Assembly: GCA_900319345.1 (NCBI GenBank)
Contig: ONNZ01000018.1
Span: 1 to 32,368 of the forward strand
Direction of reading: 5' to 3'
From: an uncultured Eubacteriales bacterium
Lineage (GTDB): Bacteria; Bacillota; Clostridia; Christensenellales; CAG-138
DNA: 32,368 nucleotides
Part shown: one piece after another, positions 7,215-15,538 of the stretch
How positions within the stretch are numbered: position 1 is the first letter of the stretch
How the letters are laid out: each line of letters opens with the position of its first letter
The notes under the pieces: model-generated
Told to the model about the DNA's origin: nothing
Databases searched by the model: none
The model's input: the letters and a program-made list of their open reading frames with translations, nothing else
Position numbers and translations under genes: made by a program

Positions 7215-8287
7215 ACGCGCCTCCGGAGAAACAGGGACCGGCCCCACAGCAGCCCCAGGGGCGCCAACAGCAGCAGATACCCCCAGCGGTAGATGAGCCG
7301 GACGGCGAAGAGCACCTCATCGGAATCGAAATTGAACAGCAGCACCAGCCCCACGCACAGCAGCACCAGCAACGCTCCCACGGGGCGAAGGTCCTCCACG
7401 GCCATGGTCCGGCACAGGAGCAGGGCGGCGGCGTAGAGATAGAAGGCGGCGGCCACCAGGCCTGTTGCCACCCACAGGAACAGCACCAACATATCGAGGC
7501 GCAGGCCCAGGCGCTCCTGCCGGGCGGCCATGGTCATGCAATACACGGGGGCGCTCAAGGAGGCCATGTCCGGCCCGAAGAAGGTGAGGCCCAGCCCAAG
7601 ATGCAGGGAGAAGGCCCCGGCCCCGCCCAGCAACAGGCCCAGATCCACGCTCTTTCTCGCGTTCCCCTGGCCCTGGCAGCCCCGGCCCGCCACCAGCAAG
7701 GAAAGGCCCGGCGCCAGAAAGCGCAGCAGGGCCGAACCGGTCTGATCCAAAAACGTGGAGAAGCAGGGGCTGAACAGGGGAAACAGATGATAGAGGGCGA
7801 AGGCCGGGGACGCCAGCAGCAGCGTCAGGAGCCAGGCCAGGGCCCCGGGGAGCAGCAGGAGCTTGGCCATGCGCCCCACGCACTCCATGCCCCGCAGCAC
7901 CAGCAACAGCAGCACCGGCAGCAGGTAAAGGACGATGGGCACATAGTCTGCCTCCACGAAGATATATCGCTCCATGGCCAGGGTGAACCGAAAGAGGGGC
8001 AGGGCCGCCGAGAGCACCAGGCCCGCGACGAGGGGCAGAGCCAGGGCCTTCAGTCCCCCGGACATAAGGTCGCTCAGCTCCTGGGCCCCCTGGCGGACCA
8101 TGGCCTCGTCCACCAGCCGCAGCAGCAACAGCGACAGCAGCGCCCCGGCGGCGGTGGCCATATAGCACACGTTCCCCTGGGCGAAGGTGTCGGTGACGTT
8201 TACGGAGAAGATGCCGGAGATGAGGGCGGCGAGGCCTACGGCGCAGGCGCTCTCCTGCCGGCCGAAGCGGCCCAGGCGCAGGTTCAT
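7211..8287 (-). CDS. gerAB: GerAB-like germinant receptor permease subunit
   Basis: A 358-residue membrane protein with about ten hydrophobic segments, of the endospore germination permease family in the APC superfamily. It is the B subunit that probably holds the germinant-binding site in the spore inner membrane. The first residues (MNLRLGRFGRQESACAVGL) and the SVNVTDTFAQGN segment fit the first helices of the family. An upstream in-frame extension to 8494 exists but is proline/glycine-rich shadow of gerAA; the ATG at 8287-8285 overlaps the gerAA stop as ATGA and gives the expected length. It also ends in ATGA with gerAC, so all three subunits are translationally coupled. Confidence 0.92.
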   Translation of the reverse strand: MNLRLGRFGRQESACAVGLAALISGIFSVNVTDTFAQGNVCYMATAAGALLSLLLLRLVDEAMVRQGAQELSDLMSGGLKALALPLVAGLVLSAALPLFRFTLAMERYIFVEADYVPIVLYLLPVLLLLVLRGMECVGRMAKLLLLPGALAWLLTLLLASPAFALYHLFPLFSPCFSTFLDQTGSALLRFLAPGLSLLVAGRGCQGQGNARKSVDLGLLLGGAGAFSLHLGLGLTFFGPDMASLSAPVYCMTMAARQERLGLRLDMLVLFLWVATGLVAAAFYLYAAALLLCRTMAVEDLRPVGALLVLLCVGLVLLFNFDSDEVLFAVRLIYRWGYLLLLAPLGLLWGRSLFLRRRV

Positions 8288-9873
8288 AGGGCCGCCTCCC
8301 CGTTCATGTCGTCCTGGGCATGCCCCTGGCCCGTGACCTGGCCCCGGAAGAACAGGGTCTCCCGGGCCACCGTCCGGGGGGCGTAGGGCGACAGGAAGGG
8401 CACGCCGAAGGACTTCTGGTCCGCCAGCAGGATGAGGGCGGCCATGATCCCGCAACTGAAGCCCAACAGCCCGCCCATGAGGGCCAGCAAACACAGGGCC
8501 ACCCGGTAGCAGGCCACGGCGATCTGCAGGTCGTAGTTGGGGATGACGAAGTTGCCGAGACCCGTGAGGGCCACGATGATCAGGGCCACGGTGGAGACGA
8601 AGTTGGCGGACACCGCCGCCTGGCCCAGGATGAGGCCGCCGATGATGCCCACGGTCTGGCCCACGGTGCCCGGCACCCGGACGCCCGCCTCCCGGACCAG
8701 CTGAAACACCGTCAGCAGAAAGATCATCTCCGCCCCCATAGGCAGGAACACCAGCTTGCGGGAGGAGACGACCGTGGAAAGGATGTCGCTGGATAAAAGC
8801 CCCTGGTGATGGTACGCCAGGGCCAGAAAGTAGGCGGGCATGAGGACGGACACCGCCGCCCCAAAGAGCCGCACGAACCGGATGATGGACCCGGCGGGCC
8901 GCCGAAGGTAGCTGTCCTCGGCGGTGAGCAGCAGCCCCGACAGGGTCACGGGCAGGATCAGGACCTGGGGGCTGCCCTCCACCAGGATCACCACCTTCCC
9001 CGCCATCACCGCGGCGGCGGCCCGATCCGGCCGCTCTGTCAGCAGGGTCTGGGGCACCGGGGACCAGGGTCGATCCTCGATGCGCTGGCCCAAGGTCCCG
9101 GCAGACAGCAGCAGATCCGTCTTTACGCCGTCAAGGCGCTTCTTCACCTCCAGGAGCAAGGCTTCGTTGCACACGCCGTCCAGGTAGCAAAGGGCCAGCT
9201 TCACGTTGTTTTTGCTGCCGATGTCCCGAAATTCGCACACGAAGTCTGCCCGCCGGACGATGCGCCTCAACAGGGTGATGCTTATGCGCAGGTTCTCATG
9301 GAAGGCCTCCCGGGGGCCCACCACCGTGCTCTCGTTCTGGGCGGTGCCCACGCCCCGGCAGGCGTAGCCCCGGGTGTCCAGGAGGACGGCTTCCCGTTCC
9401 CCCTCCAGCAGTACTGCCGTGCGTCCCTCCAGGATGGCCTGCTCCACCTGGGCCCAGCGGTCCGTCTTCTCCGCCTCCTGAAGGGAGAAGACAGCCTCCA
9501 GGGCGTAGTCCGCCAGACCCTTGCCGTTCGGAGGCAGGGGATGCTCCATGGCCTGTTTCAGGATGAAGTCGCTGATCCCAGCCCCGTCGACCATGCCGTT
9601 GAGGAATACGGCGAGGGCGTTCACGGACCCGCAGAAGCGGAAATCCCGTAGGATAAGGTCCGTATTCACCTCCGCCGAGAAGGCCGTTTCCAGCCGCCGC
9701 CGGCTCTCCCGCAAGCTTTTGGGCACGGTCCGCCCGTCGGGCGTTTCGGGAGCAGGCGACCGTTTTCGCCCATGAAAAAAGGACGGTTCGCCCGGCTCCG
9801 CTTCCAGGAGCTCGAATCGTCCGTCCGGTTCGTCAAAGCGCAGCGCGCGCCCGATGGTTTCCAAAGCTTTCAT
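8284..9873 (-). CDS. gerAA: GerAA-like spore germination receptor subunit A
   Basis: A 529-residue protein of the GerA family. The N-terminal soluble half (about 1-310) contains the characteristic DLILRDFRFCG, YLDGVCNEALLLEVKKRLD and VLLEGEREAVLLDTRG type segments; the C-terminal half (about 320-510) has five or so membrane helices, including RFVRLFGAAVSVLMPAYFLALAY split over two helices and EAGVRVPGTVGQTVGIIGG, a signature of the family. It is the A subunit of the receptor, needed with B and C to sense nutrients. No clear Shine-Dalgarno precedes the ATG at 9873, but no better in-frame start is seen. The upstream thioesterase gene ends 36 nt earlier, with no terminator between. Confidence 0.93.
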   Translation of the reverse strand: MKALETIGRALRFDEPDGRFELLEAEPGEPSFFHGRKRSPAPETPDGRTVPKSLRESRRRLETAFSAEVNTDLILRDFRFCGSVNALAVFLNGMVDGAGISDFILKQAMEHPLPPNGKGLADYALEAVFSLQEAEKTDRWAQVEQAILEGRTAVLLEGEREAVLLDTRGYACRGVGTAQNESTVVGPREAFHENLRISITLLRRIVRRADFVCEFRDIGSKNNVKLALCYLDGVCNEALLLEVKKRLDGVKTDLLLSAGTLGQRIEDRPWSPVPQTLLTERPDRAAAAVMAGKVVILVEGSPQVLILPVTLSGLLLTAEDSYLRRPAGSIIRFVRLFGAAVSVLMPAYFLALAYHHQGLLSSDILSTVVSSRKLVFLPMGAEMIFLLTVFQLVREAGVRVPGTVGQTVGIIGGLILGQAAVSANFVSTVALIIVALTGLGNFVIPNYDLQIAVACYRVALCLLALMGGLLGFSCGIMAALILLADQKSFGVPFLSPYAPRTVARETLFFRGQVTGQGHAQDDMNGEAAL

Positions 9874-9909
9874 GGGGAAAGGATAGCCACGATCCTCTCC
9901 CTCTATTCC

Positions 9910-10632
9910 CTATCGCAACAGCAAAAAGGCGTGGACCTGGTCTGTGTCCTCCTCGCTGAGGACCACGACGCGTTCCTCCCCAGCCCGCCCAAAGGCGGCC
10001 TTGATCCGCTGGCCCGGCCGGATCTCCCGGCGATAGACCAGCGTCACGTCGTGGAAGCGGTCCATGTCCTCGTCCTCGGGCAGGGCCTCGTTGAACAGGT
10101 CCATGTAGGCGGTGTTGTGGACGTGGTCGTTGCAGTCGATCATGGCCCGATTCACCTGGACCGATACGGTGCGCTCCGGGGTGAAGGCGGGGGCCTCCCG
10201 GGGGAAGGCATAGCCGGGGAAGGTCTGCTGGTCCGTCTCCAGGCCGTAGGGCTCCACGATCTCGGGGGTCATGCGCAGGACCCGGGTGTTGTGCTCGTCC
10301 AGCACCAGCCAGGAGGAGGTAGCTTTGGCCGCCACCCGCCCCTGTCGGTCGTGCAGTATAAAATCACGGCTGGTCTGGAGCCGCCCGTAGCCGCTGGCCC
10401 AGGTGGTCCCATGGACCATCTCACAGAGCAGGGGCCGATAATCCACGGCCAGCCGCCAGCCCACCACCATCCAGGATAGATGGCATTTTTCCCGGTCCAT
10501 GAGCCCCTGGCCGATCCTGGTCCCATGGATACACGCGAGGTTGGTCAGCATGATCAAAAAGCCCTTGTTGGAGAGCCGGAAGCCCTTGCCGATGTCCTCC
10601 AGCCGGACCAGAAAATCCTGTTTTATTTGCAT
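9910..10632 (-). CDS. Acyl-ACP thioesterase (FatA/FatB type, PF01643)
   Basis: A 240-residue double-hotdog enzyme that hydrolyses acyl-ACP to free fatty acid and ACP in the cytosol. The N-terminal hotdog spans about residues 3-130 (ending in SSWLVLDEHNTRVLRM, the usual WxxxDxxxRRxxR-like stretch) and the second about 150-240. The catalytic loop of the second hotdog is D166-x-N168-x-H170 with N173 following, the arrangement of plant FatB enzymes. GGAG lies 8 nt before the ATG at 10632. It follows the SGNH lipoprotein gene by 22 nt and precedes gerAA by 36 nt. Such bacterial enzymes are widespread in Clostridia and may adjust membrane fatty acids. Its link to the ger genes may be only positional. 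Confidence 0.93.
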   Translation of the reverse strand: MQIKQDFLVRLEDIGKGFRLSNKGFLIMLTNLACIHGTRIGQGLMDREKCHLSWMVVGWRLAVDYRPLLCEMVHGTTWASGYGRLQTSRDFILHDRQGRVAAKATSSWLVLDEHNTRVLRMTPEIVEPYGLETDQQTFPGYAFPREAPAFTPERTVSVQVNRAMIDCNDHVHNTAYMDLFNEALPEDEDMDRFHDVTLVYRREIRPGQRIKAAFGRAGEERVVVLSEEDTDQVHAFLLLR

Positions 10633-10654
10633 AAATGTACTCCTTATGCAGCGA

Positions 10655-11707
10655 TTATGCAGTGGGCGTCGCCTGCGGCTCCGGGGATGGTTCCGCCGTC
10701 TCCTCCGGCGAGGGCTCCGGCGTGGGCTCCTCCGTAGGCAGGGGCGTGAACAGGGGCGTATCCGCCAGCTGCAGCAATGCCTCCGGGTGCATCTTCTTGG
10801 CCGCGTAGATGCGCATGGCCCTGAGCCACACCTGATTCCCCTTCTCGGACAGATGGAACTCGCCGCTGGCGTAGACGTTCTTCATATAGCCGTTCTTGTC
10901 CATGAACAGGGCCCCGAAGTCGTACATCTCCACCTGGTTCTCCTCGCAGACCCGGCGAAGCTCCTGGTTGAAGGCGTTCCAATGATCGATGCGGATGCCC
11001 CGGTTCCGGCAGAACAGGACGGGCACCGGGAATACCCCCTGGATCACGATCTCGGTCTCGGGGCATTTCTGCCGGATGACCTGGATGAGGGTGCTGAAAT
11101 ACCCCTCCACCTCCTCCCACCGGCGGTAGGACACGTCGTTGAGGCCCAGGAGGATGAACGCTTTCTTCGCCCCCATGGCGTTGATCCCCTCGGTGACGGA
11201 GATGGAACGGCCCCGATAGGAGAAGTTGACCCCCTGGTTGTGTCGATCGAGGCAGGCAATCCGGGCGCTCATGGACACGGCGGCCAAAAAGTCCGCGTCG
11301 CCCAGAGCGTCGGTCCCTCCGAAGCGAAGCTTGCGCACATAGCCGGAGAAGCTCTGGGTCAACGAATCGCCGATGAACACCGCCCCGTCAAAATAGCCGT
11401 CGAATTCCCCGGACGCGAGCCGTTCCTCCGTGATGGGTTCCAGCGTGGGGGTGGGGGTCGGCGTGGGGGTAGGCGTGGGCGTAGGGGTCGGTGTGGGGGT
11501 GGGGGTCGGGGTCGGTGTGGGCGTAGGGGTGGGCGTGGGCGTCGCGGTAGGCGTGGGCGCCGATGTGACCGTAAGGGTCTGGACCTGAAGGGGCGCCTCG
11601 GTGGCGGTCATGGCCTCCCCCACGGCGGGCGCGGGGCCTTCCTGGCACGCAAAAAGCAGGCCGCACAGAAGCAGCCCCACCGCGGCCAGAAGGATACGAC
11701 GCCTCAT
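10655..11707 (-). CDS. SGNH/GDSL-type hydrolase lipoprotein with Thr-Pro linker
   Basis: A 350-residue exported lipoprotein. Signal peptide with lipobox LLFAC (Cys21); an uninterrupted Thr-Pro dipeptide linker (about 51-88) that would hold the enzyme away from the membrane; then an SGNH hydrolase domain (about 95-310) with Ser115 in the GDSLTQ block, Asn190 in GLND and His285 in GEFHLSEKG. The Asp normally three residues before the His is replaced by Gly282-type sequence, as in some SGNH enzymes. The C-terminal tail (about 318-350) is again Pro/Glu/Thr-rich. Such enzymes deacylate sugars or lipids at the cell surface; the substrate here is unknown. AAGGAGG lies 6 nt before the ATG, and a good promoter is upstream. 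Confidence 0.9.
   Translation of the reverse strand: MRRRILLAAVGLLLCGLLFACQEGPAPAVGEAMTATEAPLQVQTLTVTSAPTPTATPTPTPTPTPTPTPTPTPTPTPTPTPTPTPTPTLEPITEERLASGEFDGYFDGAVFIGDSLTQSFSGYVRKLRFGGTDALGDADFLAAVSMSARIACLDRHNQGVNFSYRGRSISVTEGINAMGAKKAFILLGLNDVSYRRWEEVEGYFSTLIQVIRQKCPETEIVIQGVFPVPVLFCRNRGIRIDHWNAFNQELRRVCEENQVEMYDFGALFMDKNGYMKNVYASGEFHLSEKGNQVWLRAMRIYAAKKMHPEALLQLADTPLFTPLPTEEPTPEPSPEETAEPSPEPQATPTA
11444..11557 (-). repeat. Thr-Pro coding microsatellite with G-run-rich opposite strand
   Basis: About 38 codons alternate ACN and CCN, giving an imperfect 6-bp tandem repeat. On the plus strand the same stretch holds closely spaced G-runs (for example 11495-11499, 11501-11505, 11508-11511 and 11519-11521), enough to form a G-quadruplex. 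Copy number could change by replication slippage in 6-bp steps without breaking the frame, altering linker length. Confidence 0.85.
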
Positions 11708-11736
11708 GCTGCGCCTCCTTTCCCAAAACTGGTGCC

Positions 11737-11765
11737 ATTATACCACCGTTTTTCGACAATAGCAA
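11737..11765 (-). promoter_or_regulatory. Promoter of the SGNH lipoprotein gene
   Basis: Read on the minus strand: TTGCTA (11765-11760), 17-nt spacer, TATAAT (11742-11737), with TGG just before it making an extended -10. Predicted start near 11730, a leader of about 23 nt. With no terminator before gerAA, it may also drive the thioesterase and ger genes in growing cells. Confidence 0.78.
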
Positions 11766-11768
11766 CCG

Positions 11769-11802
11769 AAAAGCGGCGCGATCCCGAGGGACCGCGCCGC
11801 TT
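11769..11802 (-). terminator. Terminator of ppdK
   Basis: Perfect 10-bp stem AAGCGGCGCG / CGCGCCGCTT with an inner TCCC/GGGA pairing in the loop, then TTTT on the minus strand. It lies 25 nt after the ppdK stop and only a few nt before the -35 of the next gene. Confidence 0.82.
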
Positions 11803-11827
11803 GGTCAGCGTATGGGGTATAGGGGGC

Positions 11828-14455
11828 TTACCGCTTGTCCTTGATGGCGGCCTGGGCGGCTGCAAGACGAGCGATGGGCACCCGGAAGGGGCTGCAGGAC
11901 ACGTAGGAGAGACCCACCTTGTGGCAGAACTCCACGGAGGAGGGGTCGCCGCCGTGCTCGCCGCAGATGCCCAGCTTGATGTCGGGGCGGGTCTGACGGC
12001 CCAGGTCGGCAGCCATCTTCACCAGCTTGCCCACGCCCTTCTGGTCGAGACGGGCGAAGGGATCGGACTCGTAGATCTTGCGATCGTAGTAGTCCTTCAG
12101 GAACTTGCCGGCGTCGTCGCGGCTGAAGCCGAAGGTCATCTGGGTCAGGTCGTTGGTGCCGAAGGAGAAGAACTCGGCCTCCTGGGCGATCTCGTCGGCG
12201 GTCAGGGCCGCGCGGGGGATCTCGATCATGGTGCCTACGTGGTACTTGATGTTCTCACCGCGCTCCTCCATGACCTTGGCGGCGGTCTCCACCACGATCT
12301 TCTTCACGAAGGCCAGCTCCTTGACTTCACCCACCAGGGGGATCATGATCTCGGGGATGATGTCCATGCCGGTCTCACGCCGCACGTTGAGGGCGGCCTC
12401 GATGACCGCGCGGGTCTGCATCTCGGCGATCTCGGGATAGGACACGGCCAGACGGCAGCCACGGTGGCCCATCATGGGGTTGAACTCGTGGAGACCTTCC
12501 ACGGTGGCCTTCAGGGACTCGAAGGTGAGGCCCATCTCCTCGGCCAGGGCGCGGATGTCTTCGTCCGCCGTGGGCAGGAACTCATGCAGCGGGGGATCCA
12601 GGAAGCGGATGGTGACCGGGCGGCCTTCCATGGCCTTGTAGATGCCCTCGAAGTCGCCGCGCTGCATGGGCAGGAGCTTGTCCAGAGCCTTGCGGCGGGC
12701 TTCCTCGGTGGTGGACACGATCATCTCGCGGACGGCGGGGATACGGTCGGCGGCAAAGAACATATGCTCCGTACGGCACAGGCCGATGCCCTCGGCGCCG
12801 AACTTCACGGCCACGGCAGCGTCGTGGGGGTTGTCGGCGTTGGTGCGGACCTTCAGGCGGCGGGCAGCGTCGGCCCAGCGCATGAAGCGGGCGAACTCAC
12901 CGGAGATGGAGGCGTCGGTGGTCTGGATGGCCTCGCCGTAGATGTTGCCGGTGGAGCCGTCCAGGCTGATCCAGTCGCCCTCGTGGTACTCGCGGCCGGC
13001 CAGGGTGAACTTCTTGTTCTCCTCGTCCATGACGATCTCGCCGCAGCCGGAGACGCAGCAGGTGCCCATGCCGCGGGCCACCACGGCCGCGTGGCTGGTC
13101 ATGCCGCCGCGAACGGTCAGGATGCCCTGGGAGTGGTTCATGCCCTCGATGTCCTCGGGGCTGGTCTCCAGACGCACCAGGACCACCTTATGGCCGGCCT
13201 TGGCCCAGTTGGTGGCGTCCTCGGCGTTGAAGACGATCTGGCCGCAGGCGGCGCCGGGAGAGGCGGGCAGGGCGTGGGCCACGGGCTTGGCAGCCTTCAG
13301 GGCCGCAGCGTCGAACTGAGGATGGAGCAGGGCGTCCAGCTGCTTGGGGTCGACCATGAGCAGGGCGTCGTCCACGGTGATGAGGCCCTCGTCCACGAGA
13401 TCGCAGGCGATCTTCAGGGCGGCCTTGGCGGTGCGCTTGCCGTTGCGGGTCTGGAGCATATAGAGCTTCTTGTTCTCGATGGTGAACTCCATGTCCTGCA
13501 TGTCGTGATAGTGAGCTTCCAGCTTGCCGCAGATGTCCACGAACTGCTCGTAGGCCTCGGGGATGACCTCCTTGAGCTGGTCGATGGTCTGGGGGGTGCG
13601 GACGCCGGCCACCACGTCTTCGCCCTGAGCGTTCATGAGGAACTCGCCGAAGAGGTGCTTTTCGCCGGTGGCGGGGTCACGGGTGAAGGCCACGCCGGTG
13701 CCGGAATCGTTGCCGGTGTTGCCGAAGACCATCATCTGCACGTTGACGGCAGTGCCCCAGTCGCCGGGGATGTCGTTCATGCGGCGATAGTAGATGGCGC
13801 GGGGGTTGTTCCAGGAACGGAACACGGCCTTGATGGCGCCCAGCAGCTGCTCCTTGGGATCGGAGGGGAAGTCCGTGCCGATCTTGGCCTTGTACTCGGC
13901 CTTGAACTGCTCGGCCAGCTTCTTGAGGTCGTTGGCGTCCAGCTCGGTGTCCAGCTTCACGCCCTTCTCGGCCTTCATCTCGTCGATGAGTTCCTCGAAG
14001 TACTTCTTGCCCACCTCCATGACCACGTCGGAGTACATCTGGATGAACCGACGATAGGAGTCATAGGCGAAGCGGGGGTTGCCGGTCTTGCGGGCGAAGG
14101 CTTCCACCACGGTGTCGTTGAGGCCCAGGTTCAGGATGGTGTCCATCATGCCGGGCATGGAAGCGCGGGCGCCGGAACGAACGGAGACCAGCAGCGGGTT
14201 GTTCAGATCGCCGAACTTCTTGCCGCTCATCTGCTGGAGCTTCTCCACGTACTCGTCGATCTCAGCCAGGATCTCGTCGTTGATCCGCTCGCCGTCGTCA
14301 TAGAACTTGATGCAGGCTTCGGTGGTGATGGTGAAGCCCTGGGGCACGGGCATGCCCAGGTTGGTCATTTCGGCCAGGTTCGCGCCCTTGCCGCCCAAGA
14401 GGTTCCGCATGTCCTTGGAGCCTTCGGAAAACAGGTATACGTATTTGTGTGCCAA
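11828..14455 (-). CDS. ppdK: Pyruvate, phosphate dikinase
   Basis: An 875-residue enzyme, the standard length, interconverting pyruvate + ATP + Pi and PEP + AMP + PPi; in Clostridia it works in glycolysis or gluconeogenesis using PPi. Domains: ATP-grasp nucleotide-binding region (about 1-340), swivelling phosphohistidine domain with catalytic His455 in GGMTSHAAVVARGMG, and the C-terminal TIM-barrel PEP domain with Cys831 in GICGEHGG. These two residue numbers coincide with those of the well-studied Clostridium symbiosum enzyme. The start is a TTG (14455-14453): it matches the family N-terminus (KYVYLFSEG) and has GGGAGG 9 nt upstream. It has its own promoter and terminator, so it is a single-gene unit. 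Confidence 0.98.
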   Translation of the reverse strand: MAHKYVYLFSEGSKDMRNLLGGKGANLAEMTNLGMPVPQGFTITTEACIKFYDDGERINDEILAEIDEYVEKLQQMSGKKFGDLNNPLLVSVRSGARASMPGMMDTILNLGLNDTVVEAFARKTGNPRFAYDSYRRFIQMYSDVVMEVGKKYFEELIDEMKAEKGVKLDTELDANDLKKLAEQFKAEYKAKIGTDFPSDPKEQLLGAIKAVFRSWNNPRAIYYRRMNDIPGDWGTAVNVQMMVFGNTGNDSGTGVAFTRDPATGEKHLFGEFLMNAQGEDVVAGVRTPQTIDQLKEVIPEAYEQFVDICGKLEAHYHDMQDMEFTIENKKLYMLQTRNGKRTAKAALKIACDLVDEGLITVDDALLMVDPKQLDALLHPQFDAAALKAAKPVAHALPASPGAACGQIVFNAEDATNWAKAGHKVVLVRLETSPEDIEGMNHSQGILTVRGGMTSHAAVVARGMGTCCVSGCGEIVMDEENKKFTLAGREYHEGDWISLDGSTGNIYGEAIQTTDASISGEFARFMRWADAARRLKVRTNADNPHDAAVAVKFGAEGIGLCRTEHMFFAADRIPAVREMIVSTTEEARRKALDKLLPMQRGDFEGIYKAMEGRPVTIRFLDPPLHEFLPTADEDIRALAEEMGLTFESLKATVEGLHEFNPMMGHRGCRLAVSYPEIAEMQTRAVIEAALNVRRETGMDIIPEIMIPLVGEVKELAFVKKIVVETAAKVMEERGENIKYHVGTMIEIPRAALTADEIAQEAEFFSFGTNDLTQMTFGFSRDDAGKFLKDYYDRKIYESDPFARLDQKGVGKLVKMAADLGRQTRPDIKLGICGEHGGDPSSVEFCHKVGLSYVSCSPFRVPIARLAAAQAAIKDKR

Positions 14456-14497
14456 GTTCTTTTTCCTCCCATAGTAGATTTGGTTTCGGAACGATTT

Positions 14498-14526
14498 ATT
14501 ATATCAATCCATCGACAGGATTGCAA
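14498..14526 (-). promoter_or_regulatory. Promoter of ppdK
   Basis: Minus strand: TTGCAA (14526-14521), 17-nt spacer, TATAAT (14503-14498), with TGA before it as an extended -10. Predicted start near 14491, a leader of about 36 nt containing the GGGAGG Shine-Dalgarno. Confidence 0.82.
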
Positions 14527-14568
14527 GGATTTTTCATCCTTTTGGACCCTCAATGCGCGAAATGATAC

Positions 14569-14590
14569 AAAAAGGGAGATCGTATCTCCC
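14569..14590 (-). terminator. Terminator after the AEC permease gene
   Basis: Stem GGGAGAT / ATCTCCC with a 3-nt loop (ACG on the minus strand), then TTTTT. It lies 7 nt after the permease stop and ends the long yqfC-to-permease run. Confidence 0.85.
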
Positions 14591-14596
14591 CTTTGC

Positions 14597-15535
14597 TCAG
14601 CAATATCCCATGCCTCTCAGGGCCAACACCCAGAGGAACATGGTGAACAGGGACAGCAATGACGTGGTGGCCACGATCTCCGCCGCCAGCTCCCCGTCGC
14701 CGCCCAGCTCGTAGCTCATGGCCACGGACACCACCGCCGTGGGGGCCGCCGTGGCCGCCATGATGCCCACCAGCGCCGCGTCTCGGAAGCCCAGCAGCAC
14801 CGCCGCAGGGACCACCAGCAAGGGGGACAGGATCAGCCGCACCACCGACACGCCCAGGACCAGCTTCTTGTTCTTGGCCATGGACTTGAGGGTCAGGGAC
14901 GCGCCCACCAGCACCATGGCGAAGGGGGTGGCGGCGCTGGCCAGAGCCTTCATGGGCTTGTCGATATACTCGGGGAAGGTGATCTTTAAGAGGGCGCAGA
15001 TCGCACCCAGGGCCGAGGCGATGATGAGGGGGTTCTTGATGATGTTCAGCAATATCTTGCCCACGTTCACCTTGCCGCCCCGCAGGAGCTCGAAGGTCAG
15101 GACCGCCAGCAGGTTGAACGAGGGGACCACCACGGACACCAGCAGGCTCACGGGGCCCACGTTCTCCGGCCCGCAGAGCTGCTCGGCGTAGGCCATGCCC
15201 AGCAGCACGAAGTTGCTCCGGTACATGGCCTGGATGGCCACGGAGGACTGCTCGTAGTTTTTGATGATGCGGGGCACCGTCAGCATGTAGACGGCGAAGA
15301 GGAAGAACACGGAAGCGGCCCCGAACAGCAGGAGCTTGCCGCTGTCCGCCCCGGAGAAGTTGGCGTTGCGCACGTTGTTGAAGAGGCTGAAGAACAGGAA
15401 GGATCGGAACAGGAGGGCGTTCATCTTGGGCAGGTCCTCCGTCTTCAGGATCTTCATCTTCCGAAGCACGGCGCCGGTAGCCATATAGAAATACAGCGGG
15501 AAAAGGGCCAGAAAGGTGTTGGTCAGCAGCTGCAT
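14597..15535 (-). CDS. AEC family transporter (auxin efflux carrier / malate permease type)
   Basis: A 312-residue membrane protein with about ten hydrophobic segments, arranged as two inverted halves around a central loop (about 155-175), the layout of the AEC family (PF03547). Recognisable pieces are the N-terminal YFYMATGAVLRK, the NPLIIASALG crossover segment near residue 190 and the conserved ATAAPTAVVSVAMSYELGG segment near the C-terminus. Characterised bacterial members move malate or related organic anions; the substrate here cannot be told. The start is 3 nt after the recO stop with AGGAG upstream, so it is the last gene of that operon. Its position upstream of ppdK might hint at C3/C4 acid metabolism, but ppdK is separately transcribed. 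Confidence 0.88.
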   Translation of the reverse strand: MQLLTNTFLALFPLYFYMATGAVLRKMKILKTEDLPKMNALLFRSFLFFSLFNNVRNANFSGADSGKLLLFGAASVFFLFAVYMLTVPRIIKNYEQSSVAIQAMYRSNFVLLGMAYAEQLCGPENVGPVSLLVSVVVPSFNLLAVLTFELLRGGKVNVGKILLNIIKNPLIIASALGAICALLKITFPEYIDKPMKALASAATPFAMVLVGASLTLKSMAKNKKLVLGVSVVRLILSPLLVVPAAVLLGFRDAALVGIMAATAAPTAVVSVAMSYELGGDGELAAEIVATTSLLSLFTMFLWVLALRGMGYC

Positions 15536-15538
15536 GGG

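Noticed and set aside
7211-8494. Longer gerAB start at 8494
   Set aside because: The added 69 residues are a Pro/Gly-rich shadow of gerAA; the ATG at 8287 gives ATGA coupling and the normal length.
11444-11557. Repeat array as a CRISPR
   Set aside because: The period is 6 bp and codes Thr-Pro; there are no spacers and no cas genes.
10499-14662. A 1387-codon open frame on the plus strand
   Set aside because: It is antisense to ppdK, the SGNH gene and the thioesterase, is His/Gly/Val-rich low-complexity sequence, and arises from GC-rich codon use of the real genes.
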